Assembly (NCBI GenBank): GCA_000750105.3
Contig: JPHH03000008.1
Location: 620,001 to 684,000 of the forward strand
DNA length: 64,000 nucleotides
Direction: 5' to 3'
Origin: Tolypocladium sp. Sup5 PDA-1
Taxonomy: Eukaryota; Ascomycota; Sordariomycetes; Hypocreales; Ophiocordycipitaceae
The notes beneath the pieces were generated by a model. It did not search any database, was not told the origin of the DNA, and saw only the letters and a program-made list of their open reading frames with translations. The position numbers and the translations under genes are program-made. Positions 50,787 through 63,112 of this stretch are shown here, in pieces. How positions within the stretch are numbered: the first letter of the stretch is position 1; each line of letters begins with the position of its first letter.

Positions 50787-52313
50787 GGGCTATTATGCAT
50801 CACGTGCTTGGGGGTAAGCTCTGGGGTAAAGGAGCAGTGCGGAGCCTGCGGCGCTCTCTTGCATGCTGGTGGCGGCAACGGACCTGCGGGAAAGGCGGGT
50901 AGGCGAGGCGACGCAAGGCAAGGCAGTCCTGGGCCCCGGCGCGAGACATCAGTCAACGGTGTCTAACACGGCACGCCTGTGCGGGACACCCGCATGTACA
51001 TATGTAACCCGATCACAGACTGCCATGCGGCGCGGTTGCAGCTGTAGAATGGCGGGCCAAGGCCGGGTACAGCCGTTGGGCTGGACTACCATCGTCGCGA
51101 GGCTGCCGAGTGCATCGTGGTGATGGCGATGATGTCAGTCCCGCAGCATCGCTGACACGTGCTGCCTCATCTTCGCTGGTTGCTAAGGAAGATGGTGATG
51201 TGATGGACTCCCGTCGCTGCTAGCACTTGCCGTTTGGTTCCTTCCAGTGATGCATGTACGAAGTACGAGTACTGCCCAAGCACTAACAGCTGAAGCGGAG
51301 GCGTCGGGTCCGTCATCCATTACCTGCAGGTGAACCGAAACAAGTCCCTGAACCGCGCAGGCAGGCAAACATGCTGGGGACAAGCATTATTGGCACTTCA
51401 TAGCTGCTGGAGCCAATGCCGTCGCCCTTCGGCTGCGGCAATCAAACCAAACGGATGTGACCGCAGGCAATTTATCTGTTCCCCACGAAAGATGGGGCCG
51501 TTGCTGGCAGCTGCGTGCTTCGCGGACGGTAGAGGCCGCCCCGAGAACGTGGCTTGCGCCAGCAGCGAGGAGTGACGAGACGGTTCGCTAATCCATGGCC
51601 CCATGGATGGATCATGGATGGAGTACGGACTAGAAGTCACAGCGCAGCCAGCGTCAGCGCAGGTCGACCCGGGGGTCTCTGCCTCTGGCCGCCGACTCCA
51701 GCGTTCTAGCGCCCACCGCAGTTGGGGGCAGCACCTCCGTCGCCTCCACTGGCCTGAGGTTGGCGGGCTCCCTGGCTCCACTGTTGGCGACGGTCCAACG
51801 AAGCAGTGGCGCCCCCCAAAGCCCACTCCAGCTGCCCCCAAACTACACCCGCCCGTCCATCATTCTTGTCCCATCACCTATCCGTCCTCCCACATCCACA
51901 CCCATCGCCGCCGTCAGTCGCTCTCCTCCTACAAGGAGCTGGACTTCCACCACCATCCTTCTTCCCCCTCGTCCATCCATCCATCATCCATCCCTCACTG
52001 CCTTCTCTTCACGCCCGCCATCCGCCCCTCGACCGACTGCTTCCCTTCGCACACTCCTTGGTCCTCCCGAGCTCGCTTGACCCAGCCGCATCCACCCTCC
52101 TTTGGCAAAATCTGTCCTACCGAGCTCTGGCTTGCCACTGTCTCTAAGCCAGCTTCGAGCAGCCCACCAAAGGCCATCCGGCGTCCTCGTCGCCTCGCCT
52201 CGCCTCGCAAACCATCGCCAAAGCACCCCCTCTCTACGCTACCCAACGAATCGTTGCCCGCACCCGACGTGCCCTCCCTACCTGTCTACTGTCTCTGACT
52301 CTGACTGCCCGCC
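50787..52313. other. Promoter and long pyrimidine-rich leader of ssd1
   Basis: From about 51830 to 52313 the plus strand is strongly C/T-rich (many TCCATCC and CCTCC runs), typical of promoters and long 5' leaders of strongly expressed fungal genes. The open frames here are Pro/Ser-rich shadows of that bias. Nothing else is recognised. Confidence 0.45.
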
Positions 52314-55300
52314 ATGGAGCAGCAGGGGCAGCAACAGCAGCAGAAGCCGCAGCAGCAGCAGCAGCAACCGGCGCAGCAACCGCAGCAGCCGGCTGGCGGC
52401 GTCCATGGACCTGCTGGACGCAGGCTGCACATTGCCCATCGACGGAGCCCCTCGGAGCTGACGCCGTTGATGAGCATGTTTGCCAACCCAGGAAGTAAGT
52501 TGTCATCGCCGTCCATGCTTCCTGTTTCGGCGTCGTGAGAGCTTGTCGTCGAGAGTTTCGCGGCCCCTGGCTGTTAGCTTGGCTCCCATGCACGCGCGCA
52601 CCCGCCACCCTCTCCCACACATCATCTCGCCTCCCGTCTACGCAGACTGAATGCTAACGTACTCTCCCTGCAGTGGAACAGTTGGCGATCCAGCAGCAGA
52701 TCGAGCTGTTGCAGCAGCAGCAACAGCAGATCCAGGCGACCCACCAGCAATATGTCAACATGGGCATGATGCCCCCCGGCCAGCCCATCGCCCACAACGG
52801 AGCATTCAATCCTTTGCAGCCCATGGGCAACATGTCCCAAAACGCCTTCCAGTTCCCCAACCAGATGCCGCAACAAAACGTTTCCCTGGGCCCCCCGACC
52901 CAACCCCTATCACATCGCCGTAATCAGTCGGCACTGCCCAACATGGGCATGGGCCCGCCACCGGCTCCCTCGTCTGGCGCTTCTGGATCCAACTTTGGTA
53001 ACTTTGAGGCTCCCGGAGCGCAGGGCCGAGAGAACACCGGCGGGCGGGGCGGCCGCGGAGGCGGCGCCGGCTCCGGTCACCAGCGACGACACTCCCTGGC
53101 CCTGGCCGATGCCAAAAAAGCCGCCGAGATTGCCCAGCAGAAGCGGACGACGACCGGATTCCAATTCCCCGGCCCGTCCGCGTCTCCCGACAAGCCCGAC
53201 GATGAGAACAGCAAGGCCCCTGCTGCCCAGTCGAGTCTGGATGCCTCCGTTGCCCAAGGCTCGACTCGTGGTCGTGGAGGACACGGCCGCAGCCAGAGCA
53301 TGGCCGTCAATGGTCGTGGAGGCTCTCGCCTGGGCGTCGACAGCGGCAATGACTTCAATCGCCGCGGAAGCGGTCTTGGTCACGCCCGTACCGGATCCCG
53401 AAACTTTGAGGGCAACTGGCGAACCCAGAACCAGAATCAGGATCAGTCTGGCAATGCTGGGCCGAGCCAGTCGTTCCAGCCAGGCCACCGCTCTCGCGGC
53501 TCCATGAACCAGTCCGTGTCGTCCATTGGAGCCTTCCAGTATAACCCCAACCAGCCCCAGCTCATGCAGCTTCCGGGCCAGATGATGATGCCCCAGATGT
53601 ATGGCCAGCAGCTCAACCCTATGCAGCTTGGCCAGCTCCAGGCTCTTCAGGCCGCCCAGATGAACGGCCAGCAGTTCCAGGGTCTTCAGAGCTCCCAGCA
53701 TGCCCCCCAGCTGGGCGGTCAGCAGCAGCAGCAGCAACGAAAGACGCTGTTCACCCCCTACCTCCCCCAGGCTTCTCTCCCCGCCCTGCTTGGAGATGGC
53801 CAGCTCGTCTCTGGTATTCTCCGTGTCAACAAGAAGAACCGCAGCGACGCCTATGTCACCACGCAGGACGGCCTCCTAGATGCTGACATCTTCATCTGCG
53901 GTAGCAAGGACCGCAACCGAGCCCTGGAAGGTGATCTCGTCGCCATCGAACTCCTGGACGTGGATGAGGTCTGGTCCCAGAAGAGAGAGAAGGAAGAGAA
54001 GAAGAAGCGCAAGGACATCACCGACACCCGTTCCGGCTCTACGAACCAAGGAAGCCGGGGAGACTCTGGTCAAAACGACGACAACAACGCTGCCGAGGGC
54101 GGCATTCGCCGTCGTGGTAGTCTGCGCCAGCGCCCGACGCAGAAGAAGAACGATGATGTCGAGGTCGAGGGCCAGAGCCTGCTCCTTGTTGAGGAAGAGG
54201 AAATCAACGACGAGCAGAAGCCTCTCTATGCCGGCCACGTCGTCGCTGTCATTGAACGTGTTGCCGGACAAATGTTCTCCGGCACTCTTGGCCTGCTGCG
54301 TCCCAGCAGCCAGGCCACCAAGGAAAAGCAGGAAGCAGAGAGGGCGGCCCGAGATGGTGGCAACAACCGCCACAATGACAATCGCCAGCAGGAGAAGCCC
54401 AAGATTGTTTGGTTCAAGCCTACCGACAAGCGAGTACCCCTTATTGCCATTCCTACGGAACAAGCCCCTCGCGACTTTGTCGAGAAGCACCAGGACTACG
54501 CCGATCGCATCTTTGTCGCCTGCATCAAGCGATGGCCAATCACTTCCCTGCATCCCTTTGGTACTCTCGTTGAACAGCTTGGTCGCATGGGTGACCTTAA
54601 GGTGGAGACCGATGCCCTGCTGCGAGACAACAACTTTTCGTCCGACGAGTTCTCCGATGCTGTCCTACGCAGCGTCGGCCTCCAGGACTGGTCATTGGCC
54701 AAGGAGGACGAGTCTGCCATTGCCTCCCGCCGTGACTTCCGCGAGGAGAAGGCCTTTACCATTGACTTCAATGGGAGCACTGAGCTCGGCAATGCTGTTC
54801 ACGTCAAGACTCGCCCTGATGGCAAGATTGAGATTGGTATCCATGTACCCGACGTTGCTTACTTCGTTAAGCCCAACTCTCTGGTGGACCGCGAAGCGAA
54901 GAAGCGTGGCACCTCGGTCCAGCTGCTCAACCGATTCTGTGCGCTGCTGCCGCCGAAGCTGTCTAGCGAGGTTTGCTCCCTCGGCGCAGAGCAGGAGCGA
55001 CTTACAGTTAGTGTCGTGTTCAACGTGAACCCCCACAACGGGTCGGTTGCCGAGGGTGACAGCTGGGTGGGCCGAAGCATCATCAAGAGCACTGGCAAGG
55101 TGTCGTTGGCCGACATCGACAACGCTCTGAATGACCCGTCTGCCTTTGCGAACAAGGCCGTCCCGGTGAACACGGTCCAGATTCTCCAGGGCGTGGCACA
55201 GAAGTTCCGGGAGGCCCGCCTCGGCGCCGGTGGCGAGCCCATCGCGCCCCTGCGCCTCTTGCAGCAGCTGGATGACGAGAACAACCCCGTGCAGGAGAAC

Positions 55301-56548
55301 ATCTTTGACTCGACCCAGGCGCTGGAGCTGGTTGAGGAGCTCATGCAAAAGGCGAACGGGTACGTTGCGCAGCGTCTGGCAGAGGGACTCCCCGAGAAGG
55401 CCCTCCTCCGTCGCCAGGCCGCCCCCAACCCCCGCCGCCTGCAGACGTTCGTCGAACGCATGACGGCCTTGGGCTACGATATCGATGCCTCTGGAAGCGG
55501 GTCGCTGCAGAACAGCTTGTTCAAGGTGGACGACCCGGAACTCCGCAAGGGCATGGAGACGCTGGTTCTTAAGTCGATGCAGCGAGCCAAGTACTTCATC
55601 GCGGGCAAGACTGCGAAGGCCCTGTGGCCGCACTATTCTCTGAACCTGCCTCTTTACACTCATTTCACGTCGCCAACCCGCCGGTACGCGGACATGATTG
55701 TCCACCGGCAGCTGGAGGCTGTCCTGTCCGAGGGCAAGATTGAGTTTACGGATGACATGGAGAACCTTGTCAAGACGGTCGAGTCGTGCAACACCAAGAA
55801 GGACTCGGCACAGAACGCGCAGGACCAGAGCATTCACATTGAGTCTTGCCGGACCATGGACAAGAAGCGGGTGGAGGCCAATGGGGATCTCATTGCCGAG
55901 GGCATCGTGCTGTGCGTGTACGAGTCTGCCTTTGACGTGCTGATCCCGGAGTGGGGCTTCGAGAAGCGCGTGCACTGTGACCAGCTGCCGCTCAAGAAGG
56001 CAGAGTTCCGGAAGGAGAAGAGAGTGCTCGAGCTGTACTGGGAGAAGGGAGTGCCAAGCTCGGCGTACGTGCCGGAAGACGAACGGCCCAAGGCGGCGGC
56101 CTCTCAGAGAATGACCAACGCCATGGCCGCGGCCAGACAGGCCGAGGAGGCGGAAAAAGCCAGGAAGGAGCGCGATGAGGCGGCCCGCAAGCAGACGGAA
56201 ACGGGCACCATGTCGACTGACGACGTGGATGCCCTGTTCGACGACGACGACGATAACACGTCGGACGTTACCGAGGCGATGGCCGGCGTGTCTCTGGCCG
56301 AGCGCCCTACCCAGAGCGTCCCCGGATCGCCGGCGCGGACGTCGTCGAACGCCGGCACGCTGCACCGCACCCGCTCCGACTCGAAGGTGCCCGTCTCCGA
56401 GACTGTCGAGGCGCGCCTGACCAACAAGGAGAAATACTTGAATTTGTTTAAGCTTCGAGAAGAGGGTGGAGAGTACATCCAGGATGTGACGGAGATGACG
56501 AGGGTTCCGGTCATTTTGAAGACGGACCTTAGCAAGAGCCCGCCGTAA
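52314..56548 (+). CDS. ssd1: Ssd1-type RNA-binding protein (inactive RNase II/Dis3L2 relative)
   Basis: Ssd1 binds mRNAs, especially those for cell-wall proteins, and represses or localises their translation under control of the NDR kinase Cbk1. Two exons, 52314-52494 and 52674-56548, give 1,351 residues. The 179-nt intron (GTAAGT ... CTGCAG) joins MFANPG to MEQLAIQQQIELL. The first 370 residues are disordered, with poly-Gln runs and RRHSLA/RGRGGHGRSQS-type basic Ser motifs that resemble NDR-kinase sites. Cold-shock-like domains follow (LFTPYLPQASLPALLGDGQL, VAIELLDVDEVW), then the RNB-like domain from about residue 740 to 1060 and an S1-like end. Where active RNase II enzymes have a cluster of Asp residues, this protein has IDFNGSTELGNAVHV, so it should lack nuclease activity, as in known Ssd1. 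The tail is acidic and Ser/Thr-rich. Confidence 0.95.
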
Positions 56549-58197
56549 GTGACGACGCTTCGTTGTCGATGAATTTGATGCTGACCATGGGTTTGAACAG
56601 TTGCTTGACCATTCGGTCGCTGAACCCGTATGCGTTGTAATGGAGTGGAGGTGTTGAAAGACGTTTGAGGGGAGACTGCAGACTGCACGAAAAGGAGGAC
56701 CGGGGGGGTGTAGGCCACGGCGAGAGAGAAACATACACGGCTGCCGCTGCAGAGGATGTGTGGTATATAATTAATCATCATATGGCACACAGATGCACGT
56801 CATTGAGCGGACAGTTGGCATCTGAAGGGGAGGCGCGCAGAGGAAGGGACAAAATAGCATGCGATACAGCTGAAGTAGCGAAAATTGATCACCCGAAACC
56901 CCATAACCTTATCGGAAGGGACTGTGCCAGGCTCGCAGGAGTTGAGACGATGTCTGATCAGCGGACTTGATACGGGCGGCTTCCACGGACAAGATTGGGT
57001 GCGCCACGTGGAGGAGAGGCATCTCGGAGTCGAAGACATGCGGGCTGGAGGCTTGCAGTGGCCTGGACGTGGAGGCCCGGAATGCGCAGGACCGGTGGAG
57101 GATCGACAGCCGGACGAGGAAGGGACGGGACAAGGTCATGCAGCAGAGCAGGGAGCTGGGCTGGAGGAGCGTGGACGTGCTCATACTCATACGAGTCCGT
57201 ACGTTGCAGTTGGCAGCGGGCCGCTTGGGCGAGATGGGACAAGACTTGTGACGACGACGATCAGACGGCGGAAGTGTGTCACGGGCGGGACGCGAAATGC
57301 CATGACTGCTCTGGCTCGCTGTTGGAAGACGACGATGGGATCATGCAAGTTGTCTCTCCAACTGTGAGTTGCGTTTCCATTCTCTCTTGGGGAACTGCGC
57401 TTAGCCTGGCTAGGAGTCTGTATAGAAACGCCCTCTGTGTTAGTGAGACACCGCCTTGACCCTTCAACACCACGCACCCAGCTTGGCCAAAGCCACGATA
57501 ATAATCAACGCGCTCCTTAATAAACGCCACGAGAGCATTCTACTCGCATTCTGTGCTACGGCCAAGAGCAGGGACGGCCTCGTGCCCGAGTGCGCCCAGC
57601 AAAACGACGGCCGGCCCGTCCATCGAACCCAACCAGGAGGCACGCCCGCTGTCTCAGAGCCGTTTCGGACAGCCTCCCGTCCGAGTCCTGTCCTCGCCCG
57701 TTCGGGCCACGCAGAAGCCGCGGGAGCGCCACGCTCCGTCCGAGCCGGGGCAGCGGGCATCCGTGTTCTGCGCGTCGAGCCCTAGTGCAAACCTGCCAAA
57801 CGCCACGGAGCGGATGGTGGACGAGCCGCATGGGGGACTGTCGTGGGCGCGGGCATGTCAAAAGCACGGCCGTCGCCACCCCAGGCTTTTCGTTTCTTCG
57901 GAAACCTGCACAACTTGTTTCTGTCTTTCCCGTGTTGATATCATACTTTAGAGGTGTTCCCCCTCCCCTCGCAAAAAGCGCTGGCCTGCTTTGCTCTCAT
58001 CACCACTGTCCTTCGCTTCTTTGCCCGACTTATACACACACACACTCCTTATTTATTAATACGGAAAACATCTTGTAATAAAGAGCGGCTGGTCCTCGAC
58101 GATTTTATTCACTTCTCTCGCTACGGAACGCACAAGAAGCCATCTGGAACGTGCCCGACTCGATATACAGAGACGAGACTGTGCATCAAGACGAACG
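56549..58197. other. Intergenic, 1.6 kb
   Basis: This holds the 3' flank of ssd1 and the promoter and leader of the Rds1-like gene. Open frames in it are short and overlapping in several frames, with no recognisable domain. Confidence 0.4.
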
Positions 58198-59227
58198 ATG
58201 ATGGCCTCATCGCTCAAGACGCTCGCCCTCGCGGCTCTCGCGGCAACGGCCGCGGCGCTCCCCGCGTCGTACAGGCTGTCTCCGCGGCAGATGCACTACC
58301 ACGAGCTCGCGATGCGGCAAAACAACGAGGCCGCGACGTCGGGCCTCAGCGACTTTGACATCCTGCAGTTGTAAGTCGCACACACTCCCCACCATGGCCG
58401 GGAACCCAGTCGCTGATAACACGGCTTGCAGCGCCCTCACGCTCGAAAACCTCGAGGAGACGTTCTACAGGGAGGGCTTCAAGAAGTTCCCCGACTCCGA
58501 CTTCGCCGCCCTCGGGCTCAACGACCGGCAGGTCAAGGACCTCAAGTCCATCGGCAAGACGGAGGAGGCGCACGTCGGCCTGCTGCAGAGCTCGCTCGCG
58601 CAGGGCGGCATCCAGCCCGTGCGGCCGTGCACCTACGACTTCAAGTTCACCGACGCAAAGGGCATGGTCGCGACGGCCGCCGTGCTCGAGAACGTCGGCA
58701 TCTCGGCGTACCTGGGGGCCGCGCCGCTGCTCTCCGACAAGAGCATCCTCAGCACCGCGGGCAGCATCCTGACCATCGAGTCGCGCCACCAGAGCGCCAT
58801 CCGCGTCTTCGCCGGGCTCGAGGCCGTCCCGCAGCCCTTTGACGCGCCGCTGGGCCCGCGCTCCGTCTTCAGCATCGCGAAGCCCTTCATCAAGGAGTGT
58901 CCGCAGGGCAGCAACCTCGCCATCCAGGCGTTCCCCGCGCTGGCCATGGCGCCCGGCCAGCAAGCCAGCGCGATGGGCGTCGGCTCCACGGTCAAGGTCA
59001 CGGCCGAGGGCAGCGCCGGCTCCGCGGCCAAGTTCTGCGCCTTCACCTCCGGCGGCGTCTTCCCCGGCGGCACGGCCTTCTCGCCCTTCACCGAGGCCGG
59101 TGGCTGCCAGGTGCCCGACGGCGTGGCCGGCGTGTCGTACCTGTCGCTGACCAGCACGGCGCCGCTGGACGGCGTGCTCAAGGACGAGATGCTGCTGGCG
59201 GGGCCCATGGTCATGGGCGTCTCATGA
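58198..59227 (+). CDS. Secreted Rds1-like ferritin-fold protein
   Basis: Two exons, 58198-58370 and 58432-59227, give 322 residues. The intron (GTAAGT ... TTGCAG) joins FDILQ to FALTLENLEETFYREGFKKF. A signal peptide is evident (MMASSLKTLALAALAATAAA), and a propeptide-like stretch with SPRQ follows. Residues about 50-205 form the ferritin-like domain found in S. pombe Rds1 and related sexual-development and stress proteins (FTDAKGMVATAAVLENVGIS, AGSILTIESRHQSAIRVFAG). The C-terminal part is small-residue-rich with a few cysteines (AKFCAFTSGG, GGCQVPDG). Family members are induced by glucose, nitrogen or cAMP signals or by stress, but their biochemical activity is unknown. Two adjacent ATGs (58198 and 58201) are equivalent starts. 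Confidence 0.9.
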
Positions 59228-60528
59228 GGGAGGTTAGGACTCCTAGGAGTCTGGTTGAGTCTTTTGAGACAAAAAACATCTCTTTTTCTCATGGGCAGAG
59301 GACTCAGAGACTAGCTACACTGCTATCTCTCAAGAAAACACGTCTCCATCAGACCCGTTCCTCCGTCCCGACTTACACGGGCGCGCCACCTTTGCCGTGC
59401 TCCCGTACAACGCTGAGAGAGCCCTTGTTGTGTACTCGCACGCGGCCGCTCATCTATGCCTTCCAATCAACCTGTCATCGGGGCTCCCACGTCGCTGGAC
59501 GGAAAGGAAGGCCACCAAAAGAAAAACACGTCAAGGGTTGCCGCGCCCGCTTGGCGCAGACGAAGGATTCCCCCCATCTTATGATACCATGTAGTATACA
59601 TATCTTCTCATAGGCCCAGCCTTTTTTCGCTTTACCCAATCTCATTAGTTTATTTATGTTGAGTAGAAAGGAAGCAAGAGAAAATATTTCCTAACCATGC
59701 CCCTACACTGCGTGACTGGACATCTGCTTTGCCGTTGGGCAGTCGGTGTCGTCACTATCGAGCCAAACCCCCAGCTTGGCATAGACACAGTCGCAGCGAC
59801 ACATCCCAGGACCCCAGTACGAGGGAGGTAATTGCACGGGCCGCGTTGTCGACGCCCAGGTCGCCATATGCTCAGGTGAAACGCCCGTGAAGCACGCCCG
59901 AACCGGAGTCGAAGCGCTGCCGCTCCCCCGTGTGGGCCCGCGACTCCGCAACCTCCTGAACGCCGGACTTACTCGTACATCTGACAACACCCCGCCGTCT
60001 GCTTGAATCGACAACCTTGTGCCATCGCCGGAAGCTTGACGTTAAGCCTCGCCAAGTGGACAGTCATGCATGGGGTTTATAAGTTTTTTTGTTGCTTTAC
60101 ATGGCATGGTGTAAGATGCAAAACTGCCTCGCAGCCACGCCCTCTCCCCGGCTGCGTGCTTGTGCTATCTAACCCCATGTCCGCCTACGAGTACATCTGC
60201 TTCCACCTATCCCATCCACTTCGGCCATTTCTGGCCTCCTCAGACACCCTCATTCCCGTCCCCAATAGCGCCTTGCTCCACGTTCCTCGCATCCCCACGC
60301 CTAAACCCTGCCCATGTTATCTATCCACTGCTCCCGTGACCTCTCCAAGGGTTCCTGCTGTCGATGCCATCGACCGAGCCACACCAATGTCAACGGTGTG
60401 GTCTCCCATGAAGATATAACAACCTACTTGAAAACAGGTGCTTCTAACATGGATGCTTCAACTTTTGGGTACGCCGCCTCCGTCCTGTCTGCCACGAAGT
60501 ATCACCGTTGCCTACAGGCACTGCCACC
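59228..60528. other. Intergenic between convergent genes
   Basis: I see only short open frames here. This is the shared downstream region of the Rds1-like gene (+) and mkt1 (-). Confidence 0.45.
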
Positions 60529-63112
60529 TCAAAAGGGTCTCGCGTCCAAATACCCCTGCGCCTTGGCCCATGCCGCCTTGTCTGACACGGGCACCTCCTT
60601 GCTGTCCAGCGTCTGCACGCCTTGGTTGAGCGCACCCACAAAGTCCGTGCAGAGCCGGAAGTCGTCCACCAGAGCTTCCGCAAAAGGCACGAATGTCTTG
60701 GGGAACTCTGCGAGTCTGGCGGTTCGCGCCTCTTTGCTGTCGCTCGCTTCGTCTTCATCAAAGAAGGTCCGGATAGCAATCCCCAGTCCAATGTCAGGCT
60801 CTTGCAGGAAGGGAAGCCTGCCATCACGTTAGTCTTCGATTCATTCCACACAAACAAGTCGCCGGTACGCACCTTTGGCTGATATCCAGATAGTCGTCTC
60901 TCTCCCGCTTGCACTGCCCGTACATGAACATCGACGCAACGATCGCCTCAATCAGGTCTCGGTCAGCTTCCCGCACCGCAGACGACAACGAGCGGAATGC
61001 CAATAGACTCTTGTTAAGAGGTCCGGTGTACCCATACACCTGATGTCTCAGCTTCAACAGCGTCGCGCATTGGCTGATCAGGACCAAGCTCGACTTTTCC
61101 TCGTCGGTGCCTTTCCGGGGCATGCCGGCTACATCATCGCGGTGTTGGCCGTTCAACACCCCGAATCTGATGAGCTCAAAGGCGAGAAGAGCTGCCTCGT
61201 CGAGGCCAGGGGTCTCAGGGCGGTTCTCGCCTGCGTCCTTGAGCGCAAGCAACGTGGTGGCCAGAGCATTTCCCCACTTTGTCAGCTTGTGCTCGTCGTT
61301 GACATATCCCCTTAGGTGCAGGAATCGCCAGATGGCAACAGAAGTCACCATCTCCATGGAATCAATGCCTCTGATCAGCTTCTCCTTGGCTATTGTCATT
61401 TCCACAAAGTCGGAGTTGGCCAGGGCCAGCACTTCCAAGTAAATGGGGCCGGCAAAATCGGCGGGGAAGAACTTGCGTAGGTCGGTCTCCTTGACGTCCC
61501 AGGTGCCCACTCGCTGCGAGGGAGGCGGCTGTAGGGAACGATGGTTAATCGTGTAGGCAAACTTGGGGTCGAACCAGACACGCATCGTGATGTCCTTGTG
61601 CCCTATGCCGCGGTGGACTCGAGGAATGATGAGTCCGAGAGCCTGCTCCTTGAGGGGCAGGATCTTGTCGGTGACGAGTCTCTTGTACTCGTCGGATACG
61701 CCGCCGTCCAGGGTCGGCTGCACCACGATCTGACCGTGCGTTATACAGTTAAGATTTCGGGCGCCAATAAGACCCGTGTTGAGATAGTGGAACAGCTCTG
61801 CGGGCAGCTGGAGGCCGAGGTACTCGTGGTTGTCCTTGGTGAGCCGGTCAAAGTCGTTGACGCGAACCTCGCCGTTCTCAGCAATGAAGATGAAGTGGTG
61901 CACCGCCATCCGCGCCTTGCGGTACTTGTCCAGCCAGTTCGGGTCCTGGGCCTGAAGGATGTCGTTGAACGAGGCACACGCGGTGGCCACTGACTTGTCA
62001 GAGGTTCGCAGCATGTTGACGGCATCCATAACGGTGGATGAGTTCTGGTACATGGAGGTGTCCAACATCGGAGGGAAGGGAGGGAGAAACGAAGTACCCG
62101 TCATGAGCAGGGCGTCGATGAACATGGGCTCACTGACCCCGAGAGCACGCATCGCCTTCTTCTTGGAGACGGCCGACACCGTCTTTGCATCCCAGTCAAA
62201 GCTCCGGATAACCGAGTCCTTGACGGGATAGAGGAGAAGCTCCTGAGGGCCCATGACACCCGCACACTGGTCTGAGTCGACCAACTCGAAATACGCGAGC
62301 TGTTTACGAGTTAGTGTCCACATTCTGCTGTCGCAGCCCGAGCCAAGGGACGCGAACCTGAGCACACGCGTTGTAGGGAGGGACCAGAAAGTGCAGGCCC
62401 CGCTGCTTGAGGATGCCCTGAAGAAGGGGATAGAGGTTTCGAACGCAGAAGGCGCCTGTAATGTGCAAACTGGTCAGCAAGGCGGCATGGTAGAGAAAGC
62501 ACTGCGAGTCGTACCAGGGTTGGCTCCAAAGGTAGCCACCGCTTGCTCGGCCTGCGATTGTGAGTAGAGGCTCCAGGCATCGTCCGTCTTCTGGTTCGCT
62601 GCGCGTCGGCGGTTGAGAGACACATCATCTTGTCCGGTGATGGTCTGCCCGTCAAAGACGAAGAGTGGCACGATGCGGTTCTTGTCCCACAGATCCAGGT
62701 TCTCGTTGATGTGGGATTGGATGCCAGTAAGGCCACCGAGGGCGGAGAGCAGGGGTTCATGGGCCGGCGGGGTGTCGAGCAGGTGGTTCAGGTAGTACGT
62801 CGCATCCACGGCGATGGCGCAATCTTCCAGCTCGGCGATGTCGTATGTCCTGCAGCGACGGTCGAGGTCAGCGATAGTCTCTCGCTTCAGACGGAGAGTC
62901 GAGGAGCACGAGGGCACGGGGTTGGGGGACAAGCATACGTCGCCTGGCCGTTGACCCAGGAATCCTCGATAAGGACTGTTGGGAGAGGACATTAGCAATC
63001 TGGCCCATCTCGCAGACAAATAGATGCAGTCGACGGGCTGGTGAAGCTGTCGCGTCAAGCGCCAGGCAACTCGGAGCAAACGCCGGGCCCACACTGGTCG
63101 ACGAGGTGCCAT
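60529..63112 (-). CDS. mkt1: Mkt1 (XPG-fold post-transcriptional regulator)
   Basis: Mkt1 is an XPG/FEN1-like protein that lacks normal nuclease function and, with Pbp1, controls mRNA translation and stability in yeast. The model has six exons: 63112-63082, 62975-62939, 62849-62515, 62455-62358, 62299-60873 and 60817-60529, giving 738 residues with all phases closed. Exons 3-6 are firm: YDIAELEDCAIAVDATYYLN (XPG N-terminal), IVPLFVFDGQTITGQDD (XPG-I-like), FCVRNLYPLLQGILKQRG, AYFELVDSDQCAGVMGPQE, and the Mkt1-specific C-terminal half ending FRLCTDFVGALNQGVQTL and DARPF. The 5' end is less sure. Exon 2 (LIEDSWVNGQAT) is supported by the CCAACAG and CTGCAG acceptors with TGCTAATG and CTGAC branch points. 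Exon 1 (MAPRRPVWAR) rests on a weak GTTTGC donor. A simpler unspliced start at 62992 is possible but fits the family less well. Confidence 0.9.

Noticed and set aside
54692..56734. 680-codon open frame on the minus strand
   Set aside because: It is a shadow of the ssd1 coding region, with no domain and Leu/Arg/His-biased composition.
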